Assembly: GCA_037127315.1 (NCBI GenBank)
Contig: JBBBDQ010000347.1
Coordinates: 2,266,501 to 2,330,500 of the forward strand
Direction of reading: 5' to 3'
From: Ascarosepion bandense
Lineage: Eukaryota; Mollusca; Cephalopoda; Sepiida; Sepiidae
Length of the DNA stretch: 64,000 nt
The notes under the pieces were generated by a model. That model worked only from the letters and a program-made list of their open reading frames with translations. It had not been told where the DNA came from and made no database searches. The position numbers and the translations under genes are program-made. This document shows positions 1-11,254 of this stretch, piece after piece (the stretch's first letter is position 1; the number at the start of each line of letters is the position of its first letter).

Positions 1-1600
1 TTGCTTAATTCGTTTCCTGTCCGTCTGCACGTGGTCTGCAGCCAGTACAGGTTCTTGATTACTCTAATATGTTTCCCAAATATCAAAATGTCAAGGTTGC
101 CAAGCATCTATATCAATACTTAACTTTTATTTTTAATTTTTAAGTATGTAAAATGTTATGTTTAATTTTCTAATAGGACACTAACTTTTGTAATAACTTT
201 ATACTAAAATAATACATTCATTTTACTTTTCATTGAGTCGATATAGTCTGGAGTTTATTCTACATGCCTGAGTTATTCGTAAGTTACCAGATAAACCACT
301 TTAGAATACGGAGCACAATAATTACGTATCTAAACTTTTAACAATATGCTCTAATAAGCAAACATTACTAGCATTTTTCCATACAGCAATTTTGATAACG
401 ATTAAAGTTTTATATCTGCCCCAAATTATTTAAAAAAAGTTAACGCTGGTGTCTTATTGTAAAAACTGAGATAATTTGATTTCTCGTGTTTACTCTGTTA
501 AGTTGTTTTAATGAAACACACCTATTTCTCAATGGACTTTTTCTCCTATATTAACAGTTAAGAGGAAGTTAACTGGAGAAGTTATTTTGAGCTCAGTAGA
601 ACTACTAGGTAGTTGATATTAGTCGGCAGTTAGCCGAATACTAAGCAGTCAGCTTTCAGTGGAAGATTACCAAGTTCCTAACATTTTAGGTGCGTTAAGT
701 CGATTAGCAACCGACATAGCAGGATTATAACCTTCAGTGCGATAACTACTCCACAACATTTATTCAACTAGAAATGAATATATTGAGGTATCAAATGTCT
801 TCGCTGATGTGCCAACTGTCATGTAAAACTGCTTCCGAATAGTGCCATCTGTGATTGCAAAATCTTGCATACTAGAAATAAAATAAAGTTTTTTTAGTTC
901 TGACATATACCTCAAGCTCGACAATTCATATTGCCTTTGCCAAGTGTTCACATCGAGCCAATAGATTCAAGAATGGAATACACATCTGCACTTAGACTTT
1001 GTTTCTATCAAACATTATAGTTTTAAGAACACTTATGGGATATAATGTTTTATGTGTTTTCTTCCTTCATGAATGGTCATAATTTTCCATAACAATTTGT
1101 GGTTTGTATTTCTAAACAATATTTATCCCCTTATTATCTACCTCAGTCCATGTTATGTCACACGATTCTTACTTACCACTTGAAATCGTTGACATATGAG
1201 AATCAAAATATCCAAATGCAATTTTTTCATACTTTGTCTTAGAAAATTCCAATTTTATTCTACTTATCCTAAGTAAAATGTGCACTTTTCACGCTTGTTT
1301 TTCCTTGAAGTTTCTCGTTGCTTACATAATTGTTTATATTATTCTCACTATCCTTCTGCAGAACAACGTCTCTGCTACTTCATGTTTTCTCTTCATCTAT
1401 GGAGACATTTTCCAGTCGTTTCTTCAATATAGGATGATTGATATTGCATAACAATTCAGCTTACCTTTATTTATTTATTTAATCAATTCAACCCAGAAAG
1501 AAAAGCGATAAAGCCACAAATATGCAAGTAGGCTGCTGGACGTGAAAGAGAATAAAATTACTTAAGTAGAAAGCGGGAATCAAATTCTAAACAGCAAGTA
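1..1600. other. No gene recognised
   Basis: AT-rich single-copy-looking DNA. No open frame longer than about 60 codons with a recognisable domain, no tRNA-like fold and no tandem repeat were seen. It forms the left flank of the satellite array. Confidence 0.6.
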
Positions 1601-4600
1601 AGGAATAAGCTTCTACTCCTGTTCAAAAGATTGGAAAGGTGTGTGAACCGGACAATAAGCAATCTATGAACACCGATTGAGAAAAATAGTATGAATTTCA
1701 ATATTATCCAGAGAAGTTAGAAGTGCCGAGTTAACATAGAATTTTGAAGCAATCGGAGACGTAATCATAAATAAGAAACAAGGAATAAACTTCTACTCCT
1801 TTTCAAAAGATTGGAAAGGTGTGTGAACCGGACAATAAGCAATCTATGAACACCGATTGAGAAAAATAGTATGAATTTCAATATTATCCAGAGAAGTTTG
1901 AAGTGCCGAGTTAACATAGAATTTTGAAGCAATCGGAAACGTAATCATAAATAAGAAACAAGGAATAAACTTCTACTCCTTTTCAAAAGATTGGAAAGGT
2001 GTGTGAACCGGACAATAAGCAATCTATGAACACCGATTGAGAAAAATAGTATGAATTTCAATATTATCCAGAGAAGTTTGAAGTGCCGAGTTAACATAGA
2101 ATTTTGAAGCAATCGGAAACGTAATCATAAATAAGAAACAAGGAATAAACTTCTACTCCTTTTCAAAAGATTGGAAAGGTGTGTGAACCGGACAATAAGC
2201 AATCTATGAACACCGATTGAGAAAAATAGTATGAATTTCAATATTATCCAGAGAAGTTTGAAGTGCCGAGTTAACATAGAATTTTGAAGCAATCGGAAAC
2301 GTAATCATAAATAAGAAACAAGGAATAAACTTCTACTCCTTTTCAAAAGATTGGAAAGGTGTGTGAACCGGACAATAAGCAATCTATGAACACCGATTGA
2401 GAAAAATAGTATGAATTTCAATATTATCCAGAGAAGTTTGAAGAAGTGCCAGTTAACATAGAATTTTGAAGCAATCGGAAACGTAATCATAAATAAGAAA
2501 CAAGGAATAAACTTCTATTCCTTTTCAAAAGAATGGAAAGGTGTGTGAACCGGACAATAAGCAATCTATGAACACCGATTGAGAAAAATAGTATGAATTT
2601 CAATATTATCCAGAGAAGTTTGAAGTGCCGAGTTAACATAGAATTTTGAAGCAATCGGAGACGTAATCATAAATAAGAAACAAGGAATAAACTTCTACTC
2701 CTTTTCAAAAGATTGGAAAGGTGTGTGAACCGGACAATAAGCAATCTATGAACACCGATTGAGAAAAATAGTATGAATTTCAATATTATCCAGAGAAGTT
2801 TGAAGTGCCGAGTTAACATAGAATTTTGAAGCAATCGGAAACGTAATCATAAATAAGAAACAAGGAATAAACTTCTACTCCTTTTCAAAAGATTGGAAAG
2901 GTGTGTGAACCGGACAATAAGCAATCTATGAACACCGATTGAGAAAAATAGTATGAATTTCAATATTATCCAGAGAAGTTTGAAGTGCCGAGTTAACATA
3001 GAATTTTGAAGCAATCGGAAACGTAATCATAAATAAGAAACAAGGAATAAACTTCTACTCCTTTTCAAAAGATTGGAAAGGTGTGTGAACCGGACAATAA
3101 GCAATCTATGAACACCGATTGAGAAAAATAGTATGAATTTCAATATTATCCAGAGAAGTTTGAAGTGCCGAGTTAACATAGAATTTTGAAGCAATCGGAA
3201 ACGTAATCATAAATAAGAAACAAGGAATAAACTTCTACTCCTTTTCAAAAGATTGGAAAGGTGTGTGAACCGGACAATAAGCAATCTATGAACACCGATT
3301 GAGAAAAATAGTATGAATTTCAATATTATCCAGAGAAGTTTGAAGTGCCGAGTTAACATAGAATTTTGAAGCAATCGGAAACGTAATCATAAATAAGAAA
3401 CAAGGAATAAACTTCTATTCCTTTTCAAAAGAATGGAAAGGTGTGTGAACCGGACAATAAGCAATCTATGAACACCGATTGAGAAAAATAGTATGAATTT
3501 CAATATTATCCAGAGAAGTTTGAAGTGCCGAGTTAACATAGAATTTTGAAGCAATCGGAGACGTAATCATAAATAAGAAACAAGGAATAAACTTCTACTC
3601 CTTTTCAAAAGATTGGAAAGGTGTGTGAACCGGACAATAAGCAATCTATGAACACCGATTGAGAAAAATAGTATGAATTTCAATATTATCCAGAGAAGTT
3701 AGAAGTGCCGAGTTAACATAGAATTTTGAAGCAATCGGAAACGTAATCATAAATAAGAAACAAGGAATAAACTTCTACTCCTTTTCAAAAGATTGGAAAG
3801 GTGTGTGAACCGGACAATAAGCAATCTATGAACACCGATTGAGAAAAATAGTATGAATTTCAATATTATCCAGAGAAGTTTGAAGTGCCGAGTTAACATA
3901 GAATTTTGAAGCAATCGGAGACGTAATCATAAATAAGAAACAAGGAATAAACTTCTACTCCTTTTCAAAAGATTGGAAAGGTGTGTGAACCGGACAATAA
4001 GCAATCTATGAACACCGATTGAGAAAAATAGTATGAAGTTCAATATTATCCAGAGAAGTTAGAAGTGCCGAGTTAACATAGAATTTTGAAGCAATCGGAA
4101 ACGTAATCATAAATAAGAAACAAGGAATAAACTTCTACTCCTTTTCAAAAGATTGGAAAGGTGTGTGAACCGGACAATAAGCAATCTATGAACACCGATT
4201 GAGAAAAATAGTATGAATTTCAATATTATCCAGAGAAGTTTGAAGTGCCGAGTTAACATAGAATTTTGAAGCAATCGGAAACGTAATCATAAATAAGAAA
4301 CAAGGAATAAACTTCTACTCCTTTTCAAAAGATTGGAAAGGTGTGTGAACCGGACAATAAGCAATCTATGAACACCGATTGAGAAAAATAGTATGAATTT
4401 CAATATTATCCAGAGAAGTTTGAAGTGCCGAGTTAACATAGAATTTTGAAGCAATCGGAAACGTAATCATAAATAAGAAACAAGGAATAAACTTCTACTC
4501 CTTTTCAAAAGATTGGAAAGGTGTGTGAACCGGACAATAAGCAATCTATGAACACCGATTGAGAAAAATAGTATGAATTTCAATATTATCCAGAGAAGTT

Positions 4601-5951
4601 TGAAGTGCCGAGTTAACATAGAATTTTGAAGCAATCGGAAACGTAATCATAAATAAGAAACAAGGAATAAACTTCTACTCCTTTTCAAAAGATTGGAAAG
4701 GTGTGTGAACCGGACAATAAGCAATCTATGAACACCGATTGAGAAAAATAGTATGAATTTCAATATTATCCAGAGAAGTTTGAAGTGCCGAGTTAACATA
4801 GAATTTTGAAGCAATCGGAACCGTAATCATAAATAAGAAACAAGGAATAAACTTCTACTCCTTTTCAAAAGATTGGAAAGGTGTGTGAACCGGACAATAA
4901 GTAATCTATGAACACCGATTGAGAAAAATAGTATGAATTTCAATATTATCCAGAGAAGTTTGAAGTGCCGAGTTAACATAGAATTTTGAAGCAATCGGAA
5001 ACGTAATCATAAATAAGAAACAAGGAATAAACTTCTACTCCTTTTCAAAAGATTGGAAAGGTGTGTGAACCGGACAATAAGCAATCTATGAACACCGATT
5101 GAGAAAAATAGTATGAATTTCAATATTATCCAGAGAAGTTTGAAGTGCCGAGTTAACATAGAATTTTGAAGCAATCGGAAACGTAATCATAAATAAGAAA
5201 CAAGGAATAAACTTCTACTCCTTTTCAAAAGATTGGAAAGGTGTGTGAACCGGACAATAAGCAATCTATGAACACCGATTGAGAAAAATTAGTATGAATT
5301 TCAATATTATCCAGAGAAGTTTGAAGTGCCGAGTTAACATAGAATTTTGAAGCAATCGGAAACGTAATCATAAATAAGAAACAAGGAATAAACTTCTACT
5401 CCTTTTCAAAAGATTGGAAAGGTGTGTGAACCGGACAATAAGTAATCTATGAACACCGATTGAGAAAAATAGTATGAATTTCAATATTATCCAGAGAAGT
5501 TTGAAGTGCCGAGTTAACATAGAATTTTGAAGCAATCGGAAACGTAATCATAAATAAGAAACAAGGAATAAACTTCTACTCCTTTTCAAAAGATTGGAAA
5601 GGTGTGTGAACCGGACAATAAGCAATCTATGAACACCGATTGAGAAAAATAGTATGAATTTCAATATTATCCAGAGAAGTTTGAAGTGCCGAGTTAACAT
5701 AGAATTTTGAAGCAATCGGAAACGTAATCATAAATAAGAAACAAGGAATAAACTTCTACTCCTTTTCAAAAGATTGGAAAGGTGTGTGAACCGGACAATA
5801 AGCAATCTATGAACACCGATTGAGAAAAATAGTATGAATTTCAATATTATCCAGAGAAGTTTGAAGTGCCGAGTTAACATAGAATTTTGAAGCAATCGGA
5901 AACGTAATCATAAATAAGAAACAAGGAATAAACTTCTACTCCTTTTCAAAA
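1601..5951. repeat. 180-bp satellite array, about 24 monomers
   Basis: A head-to-tail array with a 180-bp period that begins near GGAATAAGCTTCTACTCC and ends abruptly inside the next monomer at TTTTCAAAATG. Monomers are nearly identical. There is a net +2 bp indel near 2440 and a +1 bp indel near 5290. Shared variants (TTCTATTCC plus GAATGG at about 2516 and 3416; CGGAGACG at about 1755, 2657 and 3557) recur every 900 bp, so the left half is partly a five-monomer higher-order repeat. Monomer length is close to nucleosomal spacing, as in many centromeric or heterochromatic satellites, but one array cannot show a centromeric role. Small minus-strand open frames inside it are by-products of the repeat. 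Confidence 0.95.
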
Positions 5952-6062
5952 TGTAAAGGAGAAATTTGAACCGGGTAGTTTTTAAAACTTTAAGTCAAAA
6001 CTGCAGTTTACTCATCGTTTCTTAACTTATGTTTTCGTAAATTATTTTTATTTTATTGCGTT

Positions 6063-6522
6063 AGAACCACCTCTTAATTGCCGTTGTTCCCAGGGCCACT
6101 CTGACCCGGAGTGGTAGCACTTGTTAGGGTCCCAGCTACAGGCAATAGGTAACCCCCAAACTGGGGTCAAACATTATGAAAGTATAAAAATAGACTTTTG
6201 TAGAAATATATACATAAAAACAGACTTTTATTAAAAAAAAAATGCATATTTTTAAAAGAGAAAAATTACCAACAATATATTTTTGAAAGAAAAAATTATT
6301 ACCATAATATATTTTTTAAGGAAAAAATTGCAAATTCATTATTTTTTAATACCAATCTAGAACATGTCAACTTTTCAAAAATTAAAAAAGTCATCAAAAT
6401 CTAACTAAATCTAACTTCTCACTATAACCAAATATTCAAAACGTACCTTAAAACCACACTTTTTTGCCATTAAATGTCCCGCAGTGGTTGATATGCCGTT
6501 AAACAAATCTCAAACTCAAGTT
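6063..6522 (-). mobile_element. 5S-derived SINE body, inverted and headless
   Basis: About 460 bp that is the reverse complement of the body of the element at 6895-7525. It shares the AACCACCTCTTAATTG end, the AACCCCCAAACTGGGGTC block, the run of ATAGACTTTT motifs and the GGTTGATATGCCGTTAAAC inner end. It lacks the 5S-like head, so it looks like a 5'-truncated copy in the opposite orientation. Together with the next copy it forms a long inverted repeat that could be mistaken for a foldback DNA transposon. Confidence 0.7.
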
Positions 6523-6894
6523 ATTTCATTGCGTAGGTTTTAGCTAGCATATTTTTTCCAAATATGTCTTCGGGTATTAGTGTCACATTGTCTGTGATCT
6601 GTCATAACATTTCTCAAATAGTTAGCTTTTTAGTTGATTCTAATATTCGAAGCTTTCACCTGCCACTGTCCCTTCCTTACAGCTGAAGTTCAGTCTTTTT
6701 GTTATCGTTTCATTTTACTATCTTGACAAAGCACCTGCATTTTTTCTTTCTTTCTATCATCAACAATACATCAGCTGCGTAAATTTTATTGTTAAGATTC
6801 TGTCCAGCAATAAATCCTTGGGAAAACATTCGCTGTATAGATTTGTAATATATTCAAATCCCTTCAGAACACGCCTTCTTTTAAAATATCGGTT

Positions 6895-7525
6895 TTTGTA
6901 CGGTCACCGAAGCTAAGCAAATTCGAGCCTTGTCCGTACCTAGATAGGTGACCACTTGGGAATACCAGGTGCTTTAAGGTTGAAAGTGTGAGTGTTTGAG
7001 TTTGAGTTTTGTCTAACGGCATATCAACACCTCCGTGGGTTATTTAATGTCAAAAAGGTGAAGTTTTAAGGTAAATTTTTAATATTCGGTTAGAGTGAGA
7101 AGGTTGGTTTAGTCAAATTTTGATTTAAAAATATTTAGTTTTCCTTCTTATATTAGAAACCTGATGTCTTCCAGTTTTCTTTTCAAAAATGTATTATGGC
7201 AATATTTTTTCCTTCATAAATGTGTTAAGGTAATAATTCTTTTCCTTAAAAAGAGTTTTGTTGGTAATATTTTTCCATCAAACATCCATAGTTTTCTCTA
7301 AAGTCTATTTTTATGTAAATATTTCTATAAAAGTCTATTTTTATACTTTCATAGTGTTTTGACCCCAGTATGGGTTTTAACTATTTGCCCAGAGCTGGCA
7401 CCCTAACAGGTGTTATCACACCGGGTCAGACTGAAACCTGGGAACAATAGCAACTAAGAGGTGGTTCCATGGTCCTCATAACCTCCCAATCAGGATGCAG
7501 TTTACCGTCATACCCAGTACCAAAA
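6895..7525 (+). mobile_element. 5S rRNA-derived SINE (SINE3-like), long body
   Basis: A 5S-rRNA-like head (6903-6978) is followed by a roughly 500-bp AT-rich body whose sequence recurs at 6063-6522 and at 31880-32395 in the opposite orientation. Homology with the 31.9-kb copy continues past GAGGTGGTTCCATG to about 7525, which sets the 3' limit. A pol III internal promoter of 5S type in front of a dispersed body is the definition of a SINE3-type element. No coding capacity is seen. The alternative is a non-autonomous DNA element that captured a 5S fragment. Confidence 0.6.
6903..6978 (+). pseudogene. 5S rRNA-like internal promoter region
   Basis: About 76 nt resembling the 3' two thirds of eukaryotic 5S rRNA. 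Visible landmarks are GAAGCTAAGCA (box A), GTACCTAGATAGG (intermediate element) and GACCACTTGGGAATACC followed by AGGTGCT (box C). The first roughly 45 nt of 5S rRNA are missing or unrecognisable and several stem positions are changed. It is therefore a 5S-derived promoter or pseudogene rather than a functional 5S gene. Confidence 0.8.
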
Positions 7526-7527
7526 GT

Positions 7528-7606
7528 GCGAATGGTTTAACGGACAACCTTCCGGAATTGGAAATCAGAGAGTCGAGTTTGAATTCAAGTCGGGTTCTTT
7601 ATTTTA
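7528..7606 (+). other. Possible degenerate tRNA-like segment
   Basis: TGGTTTAACGG fits a pol III box A, and GAGTTTGAATTC about 45 nt downstream is a weak box B. It lies just 3' of the 5S-derived element. No convincing cloverleaf can be drawn, so this is only a candidate SINE head or tRNA pseudogene. Confidence 0.25.
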
Positions 7607-8251
7607 ATTTAAATAAAAATAATTTTGGGAATCCACCTCAAACGGATTTGATCTGTAGATGACTCGTGAATAATTTTATTACCGCACGTTCTTTCCATCA
7701 GGATTTGACATGATTTTTAAACCGATATTATCAAGACCATAGAGATATTTGACACTTGTGGCTGACTCTCTAACCAGTCTGCTTAATACAGTAACAACAA
7801 AGGTTTATCAGTTGTCTTGTACGTCAAAAATAAATAGAAGCGTGCAGCGACTCCCCAATATGTGAATCGAGCACTGATAAACGATGATATATCTGCTGTA
7901 GAAATGGTTTCAATTCGTTCTTAAGCATTGCTCGAAGCGAAACATACCAGTGTGTTTTCTAAAGAAAAAAAATTGGAAATGTTTTCTTTTAAAAGAAACA
8001 GCTCATTTGAAAATATATATATCTCTGAGTGATATTTAACAAGAACTGTTTTCGAAAACGAATTAGCTACTGTTGAAGAGAGCAATTCAAATATTGCAAC
8101 AGGCGTACACTGATATTTTTTGTGTTTGCTATATTTACCATGAAATATTTGCATGACTTATTTGCCGAGTGTCTGCGATTTGAATTCCAGCTGTCTGTCA
8201 TGATCAAACAGAAATAGTATTTTTATTGACGCAAAACACGAGCACATCAAA

Positions 8252-8276
8252 TATATATATATATATATATATATAT
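8252..8276. repeat. (TA)n microsatellite
   Basis: About 12 TA units, with no adjacent gene. Confidence 0.95.
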
Positions 8277-8309
8277 CTGTGCCTGTATCTATATACATAT
8301 TTGAATTTT

Positions 8310-8560
8310 TTATAACATGATTATTTTTTTATTCTTTTAATGAATACTCGTATTTGGGTTGATAATCTGTTTATATATTTAATTCATTTTAATTTCCACT
8401 GGCTCTAATCGTTCGAGAAAACTTATTTGAAAATATCTATCTACCGAACCTGCATACCTCCAACACCGGAGAGATGCCGTCGATAGATAGGACGTGTTTC
8501 ACCGCGTATACTACTATCGTGTAGTGGAAAGATATACCTCTGATGACAAGCCAACCAGAT
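8310..8560 (-). mobile_element. Diverged copy of class II tRNA-derived SINE
   Basis: Read on the minus strand it has a T-arm-like GCAGGTTCGG, then AACGATTAGAGCCAGTGGAA and AAATACGAGTATT. These match, with divergence, the body of the elements at 54005-54230 and 59100-59283. The tRNA head is barely recognisable. Low-confidence homology by eye. Confidence 0.35.
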
Positions 8561-8634
8561 TCCGATCTCAGCTTGAAAAAAAACGCTTATTCTACGTGCA
8601 CAGAAGAGCTGTGAAATAGGCTTCTCTTCAGATG

Positions 8635-8636
<2 letters not shown>

Positions 8637-8710
<74 letters not shown>

Positions 8711-8712
8711 TG

Positions 8713-8743
<31 letters not shown>

Positions 8744-8745
8744 TT
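8637..8745. repeat. (TA)n/(GT)n compound microsatellite
   Basis: (TA)n of about 32 bp passes directly into (GT)n of about 78 bp with a few interruptions. Confidence 0.95.
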
Positions 8746-8829
8746 GTTATGAATGAATTTTTGTTTCATTTATGAAAACAACACTATTGTCACTTTTTAA
8801 CAGATATATTTAGCAAAATTACACAAAAC

Positions 8830-9135
8830 GACCTTTAAGTACTAAAGGGTACATTTATTCAATAAAATCACTTCTTAACAACCTGCAAATCTTCTGGGCG
8901 ATCTTCCTTTTTAAGTTAGTTAAATACTTTCATAATCCATGTCTTCAGTTCCTCTGAAGTGTTTCAAGGAGCTTTGTTGATCTCTCGCCTAACTACATCC
9001 AAAACATATTAATTAAAGTATTTGACGTCTTGAGAGCTAGGTGTCCAGGTTTAAGGAGTGATATGATTACAGAAATTATCTGACAGCAATGAGTTTTCCT
9101 GCTTGACAAACCTATCCTGTTACCAGACATAGTGT
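8830..9135 (-). pseudogene. Mariner-type transposase C-terminal relic
   Basis: On the minus strand two frames together give fragments typical of the mariner/Tc1 transposase C-terminus: LLSDNFCNHITP, a SPDVKYFN segment that fits the usual SPDLNPLDY around the catalytic acid, then VVRREINKAP, NTSEELKTWIMKVFN and LKKEDRPEDL. Stops and a frameshift break it, and nothing N-terminal is recognisable. Known family function is cut-and-paste transposition at TA. This copy is dead. Confidence 0.65.
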
Positions 9136-9255
9136 CTTCCAGAAGACCTGAGCTTTATTCAGGACAGTTCTATCTCTTCAAGATATTCAATGTAAGTCCC
9201 GCGTTGCGTCTCAGTCCCGATGAGAAGATTAATTGCTCGTGATAATTCAGAAAAC

Positions 9256-10240
9256 CTTAGAAATCACTATTCTTCTTCATGTGCTGTTTCCCTTCTGGGT
9301 GTAGGCGATCATGGACTTCCAATTGGCTCTGCCTCTTGTCACACTCAATAATTTATGTGAGTATATCTTCTAAGCCCCGCTCCGGCAATGATTTGCTCAG
9401 ATTTAACAAGTATGTCTCGCGCTGCTTTCCCATATCTCTTCTTCAATTTATCCGACCTGTGAGTATTAACTTCTCCAGACCCTCCTGCATAATTCCGTTT
9501 CCCAGGAACCTCATTTGTTTCTTCCTGATATTTAGTATCCGTTTTCTTCTTATTTTCATCCTTTCCAACACCTCATCGTTGAACACATGCTCCGTTCATG
9601 AAATCCTCAGCATCCTTCTGTAAAACCACATTTCTGCTGCCTCAACTCTCTCATTCACTTCCATACAGATGGATAGATATCACATAGCAATCCAGCACTC
9701 ATTTCTTTGTTCGTAATTAGATTTTCCTGTCTTTCAGTACTCTGGCTAGCTTCTAAAATGCGCGTTTGGCCATGCCAATGCATCTTTGGATCTCCGTGTC
9801 GCACTTTTCATTCTCTGTCAAAACATTTCATAGGTATTTGAATTTTTCACTTGTTTTATTTTAGTTTCTCCGACTTGCAGTCAGCATATTGGTCACCCCT
9901 TTTTGCTAATGAACATATATTTAGTTTCTTTGAGGTTTAATGCTCAGTTCTTTCTTTTCACTTTCTTTTGCTAACTTCTGTAAAAGGTCCTGCATTTTCC
10001 TTTCCGTGTCTACTATTAGTACCGTGTCATCCGCGTATCTAATGTTGTTGAGACGTTGGCCGCTAATGTCAAAAACTGGACAGGATTTTATTTCTCCCGT
10101 AATTGCTTCCTGTACAAATGGAAAAGACCCGGTGAGAAAACACAACATTGTCTTACGCCCTTTTCTCGAATGCAATTGACTGAAATTTGTTTTTGAAGAT
10201 TCCAGTACAAATGCCAAGCAGTACAGCATGCCGTTTCCAT
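9256..10240 (-). pseudogene. RTE-type LINE reverse transcriptase, 3' part
   Basis: Minus-strand remnant of an RTE-clade non-LTR retrotransposon ORF. RT motif B appears as CIREKGVRQCCVFSPGLF in one frame. The catalytic box follows in another frame as NNIRYADDTVLI, then LLQKLAKESEKKELSIKP, so there is a frameshift between motifs B and C. The C-terminal part is recognisable towards 9270 (IRKKQMRFLGNGIM, MQEGLEKLILTGRI and HDRLHPEGKQHMKK, with frame changes). RTE RTs normally act with an N-terminal APE endonuclease, which is absent here. The copy is 5'-truncated and inactive. Confidence 0.8.
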
Positions 10241-10382
10241 GTTTCTTGCGGAATGATTTGCACCAATGCAGTCATTTTCTGAAGACGGTGCGCAACTCTC
10301 CCTACCTCACGGGGCAGGCGACAAAATCATAAACAAACATATATATATCCGAGTGAGTACAGAACGAAGAACTATTTTTTTT

Positions 10383-10978
10383 CACCGTCCAAAACATTAA
10401 TTTAAAACAGTGCTCGATATATAATGTATAGAGCTGTGAATAACGTATTTAAAAAACGCTTTTACAATCACCTCTCATTTTTTTCACCGTCCAAAACATT
10501 AATTTAAAACAGTGCTCGATATATAATGTATAGAGCTGTGAATAACGTATTTAAAAAACGCTTTTACAATCATCTCTCATTTTTTTCACCGTCCAAAACA
10601 TTAATTTAAAACAGTGCTCGATATATAATGTATAGAGCTGTGAATAACGTATTTAAAAAACGCTTTTATAATCACCTCTCATTTTTTTCACCGTCCAAAA
10701 CATTAATTTAAAACAGTGCTCGATATATAATGTATAGAGCTGTGAATAACGTATTTAAAAAGCGCTTTTACAATCACCTCTCATTTTTTTCACCGTCCAA
10801 AACATTAATTTAAAACAGTGCTCGATATATAATGTATAGAGCTGTGAATAACGTATTTAAAAAACGCTTTTACAATCACCTCTCATTTTTTTCACCGTCC
10901 AAAACATTAATTTAAAACAGTGCTCGATATATAATGTATAGAGCTGTGAATAACGTATTTAAAAAGCGCTTTCACAAT
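10383..10978 (+). repeat. 102-bp tandem repeat (6 units) running into a PLE endonuclease
   Basis: Six units start at 10383, 10485, 10587, 10689, 10791 and 10893, exactly 102 bp apart and almost identical. Each unit joins a PLE-terminal-like segment (AAAACATTAATTTAAAACAG, also seen near 37510) to the start of the endonuclease coding sequence (NNVFKKRFYNHLS). Only the last unit continues into the rest of the endonuclease. 102 bp is 34 codons, but each unit has a stop in the coding frame. Confidence 0.95.
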
Positions 10979-11254
10979 CACCTCTCATCCTTTAATAACA
11001 AAGAAAAACAAAACATGAAGTCTCTGTCCAAATACTTTTGGAAATTAAAAGACGAAAATAAAACTCCTAAGGTTAAATGGAAAATCCTTAACCAAGCAAG
11101 AACGGCAAAATCTATAAAGGAACAATGTTTTCTTTGCCTTCAATAAAAAATAGAGCTCCTTAAATATATAAATAGTAACAAGCTTTTAAACCAGAGGCAT
11201 GAAACCAAAGTAAACTGTAAGCACATTAAGGATCTAACCCTACAATCATGCTAG
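10934..11254 (+). pseudogene. PLE GIY-YIG endonuclease C-terminal part (PLE1)
   Basis: The encoded residues VFKKRFHNHLSSFNNKEKQN, then SLSKYFWKLKDENKTPKVKW and KILNQARTAKSIKEQCFLCL, match the body of the GIY-YIG nuclease that follows the RT in Penelope-like elements; compare YIGNTMNIFKKRFYN in the copy at 60.5 kb. A premature TAA after CLQ (about 11142) interrupts the frame. The downstream codons KIELLKYINSNKLLNQRHET and HIKDLTLQSC run to the natural stop TAG at 11252-11254. The GIY-YIG start itself is replaced by the 102-bp repeat junction. RT is absent upstream. In PLEs this nuclease nicks target DNA to prime reverse transcription. Confidence 0.85.

Noticed and set aside
2305..2490. 61-codon minus-strand frame in the satellite
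   Set aside because: Arises only where a small indel removes a stop in one monomer; absent from other monomers.
1601..5951. Regularly spaced repeat considered as CRISPR-like
   Set aside because: Units are contiguous 180-bp monomers with no unique spacers; eukaryotic satellite.
6063..7525. Foldback DNA transposon with 460-bp terminal inverted repeats
   Set aside because: A third copy elsewhere exists as a single arm, and only one arm bears the 5S head, so two opposed SINE copies explain it better.
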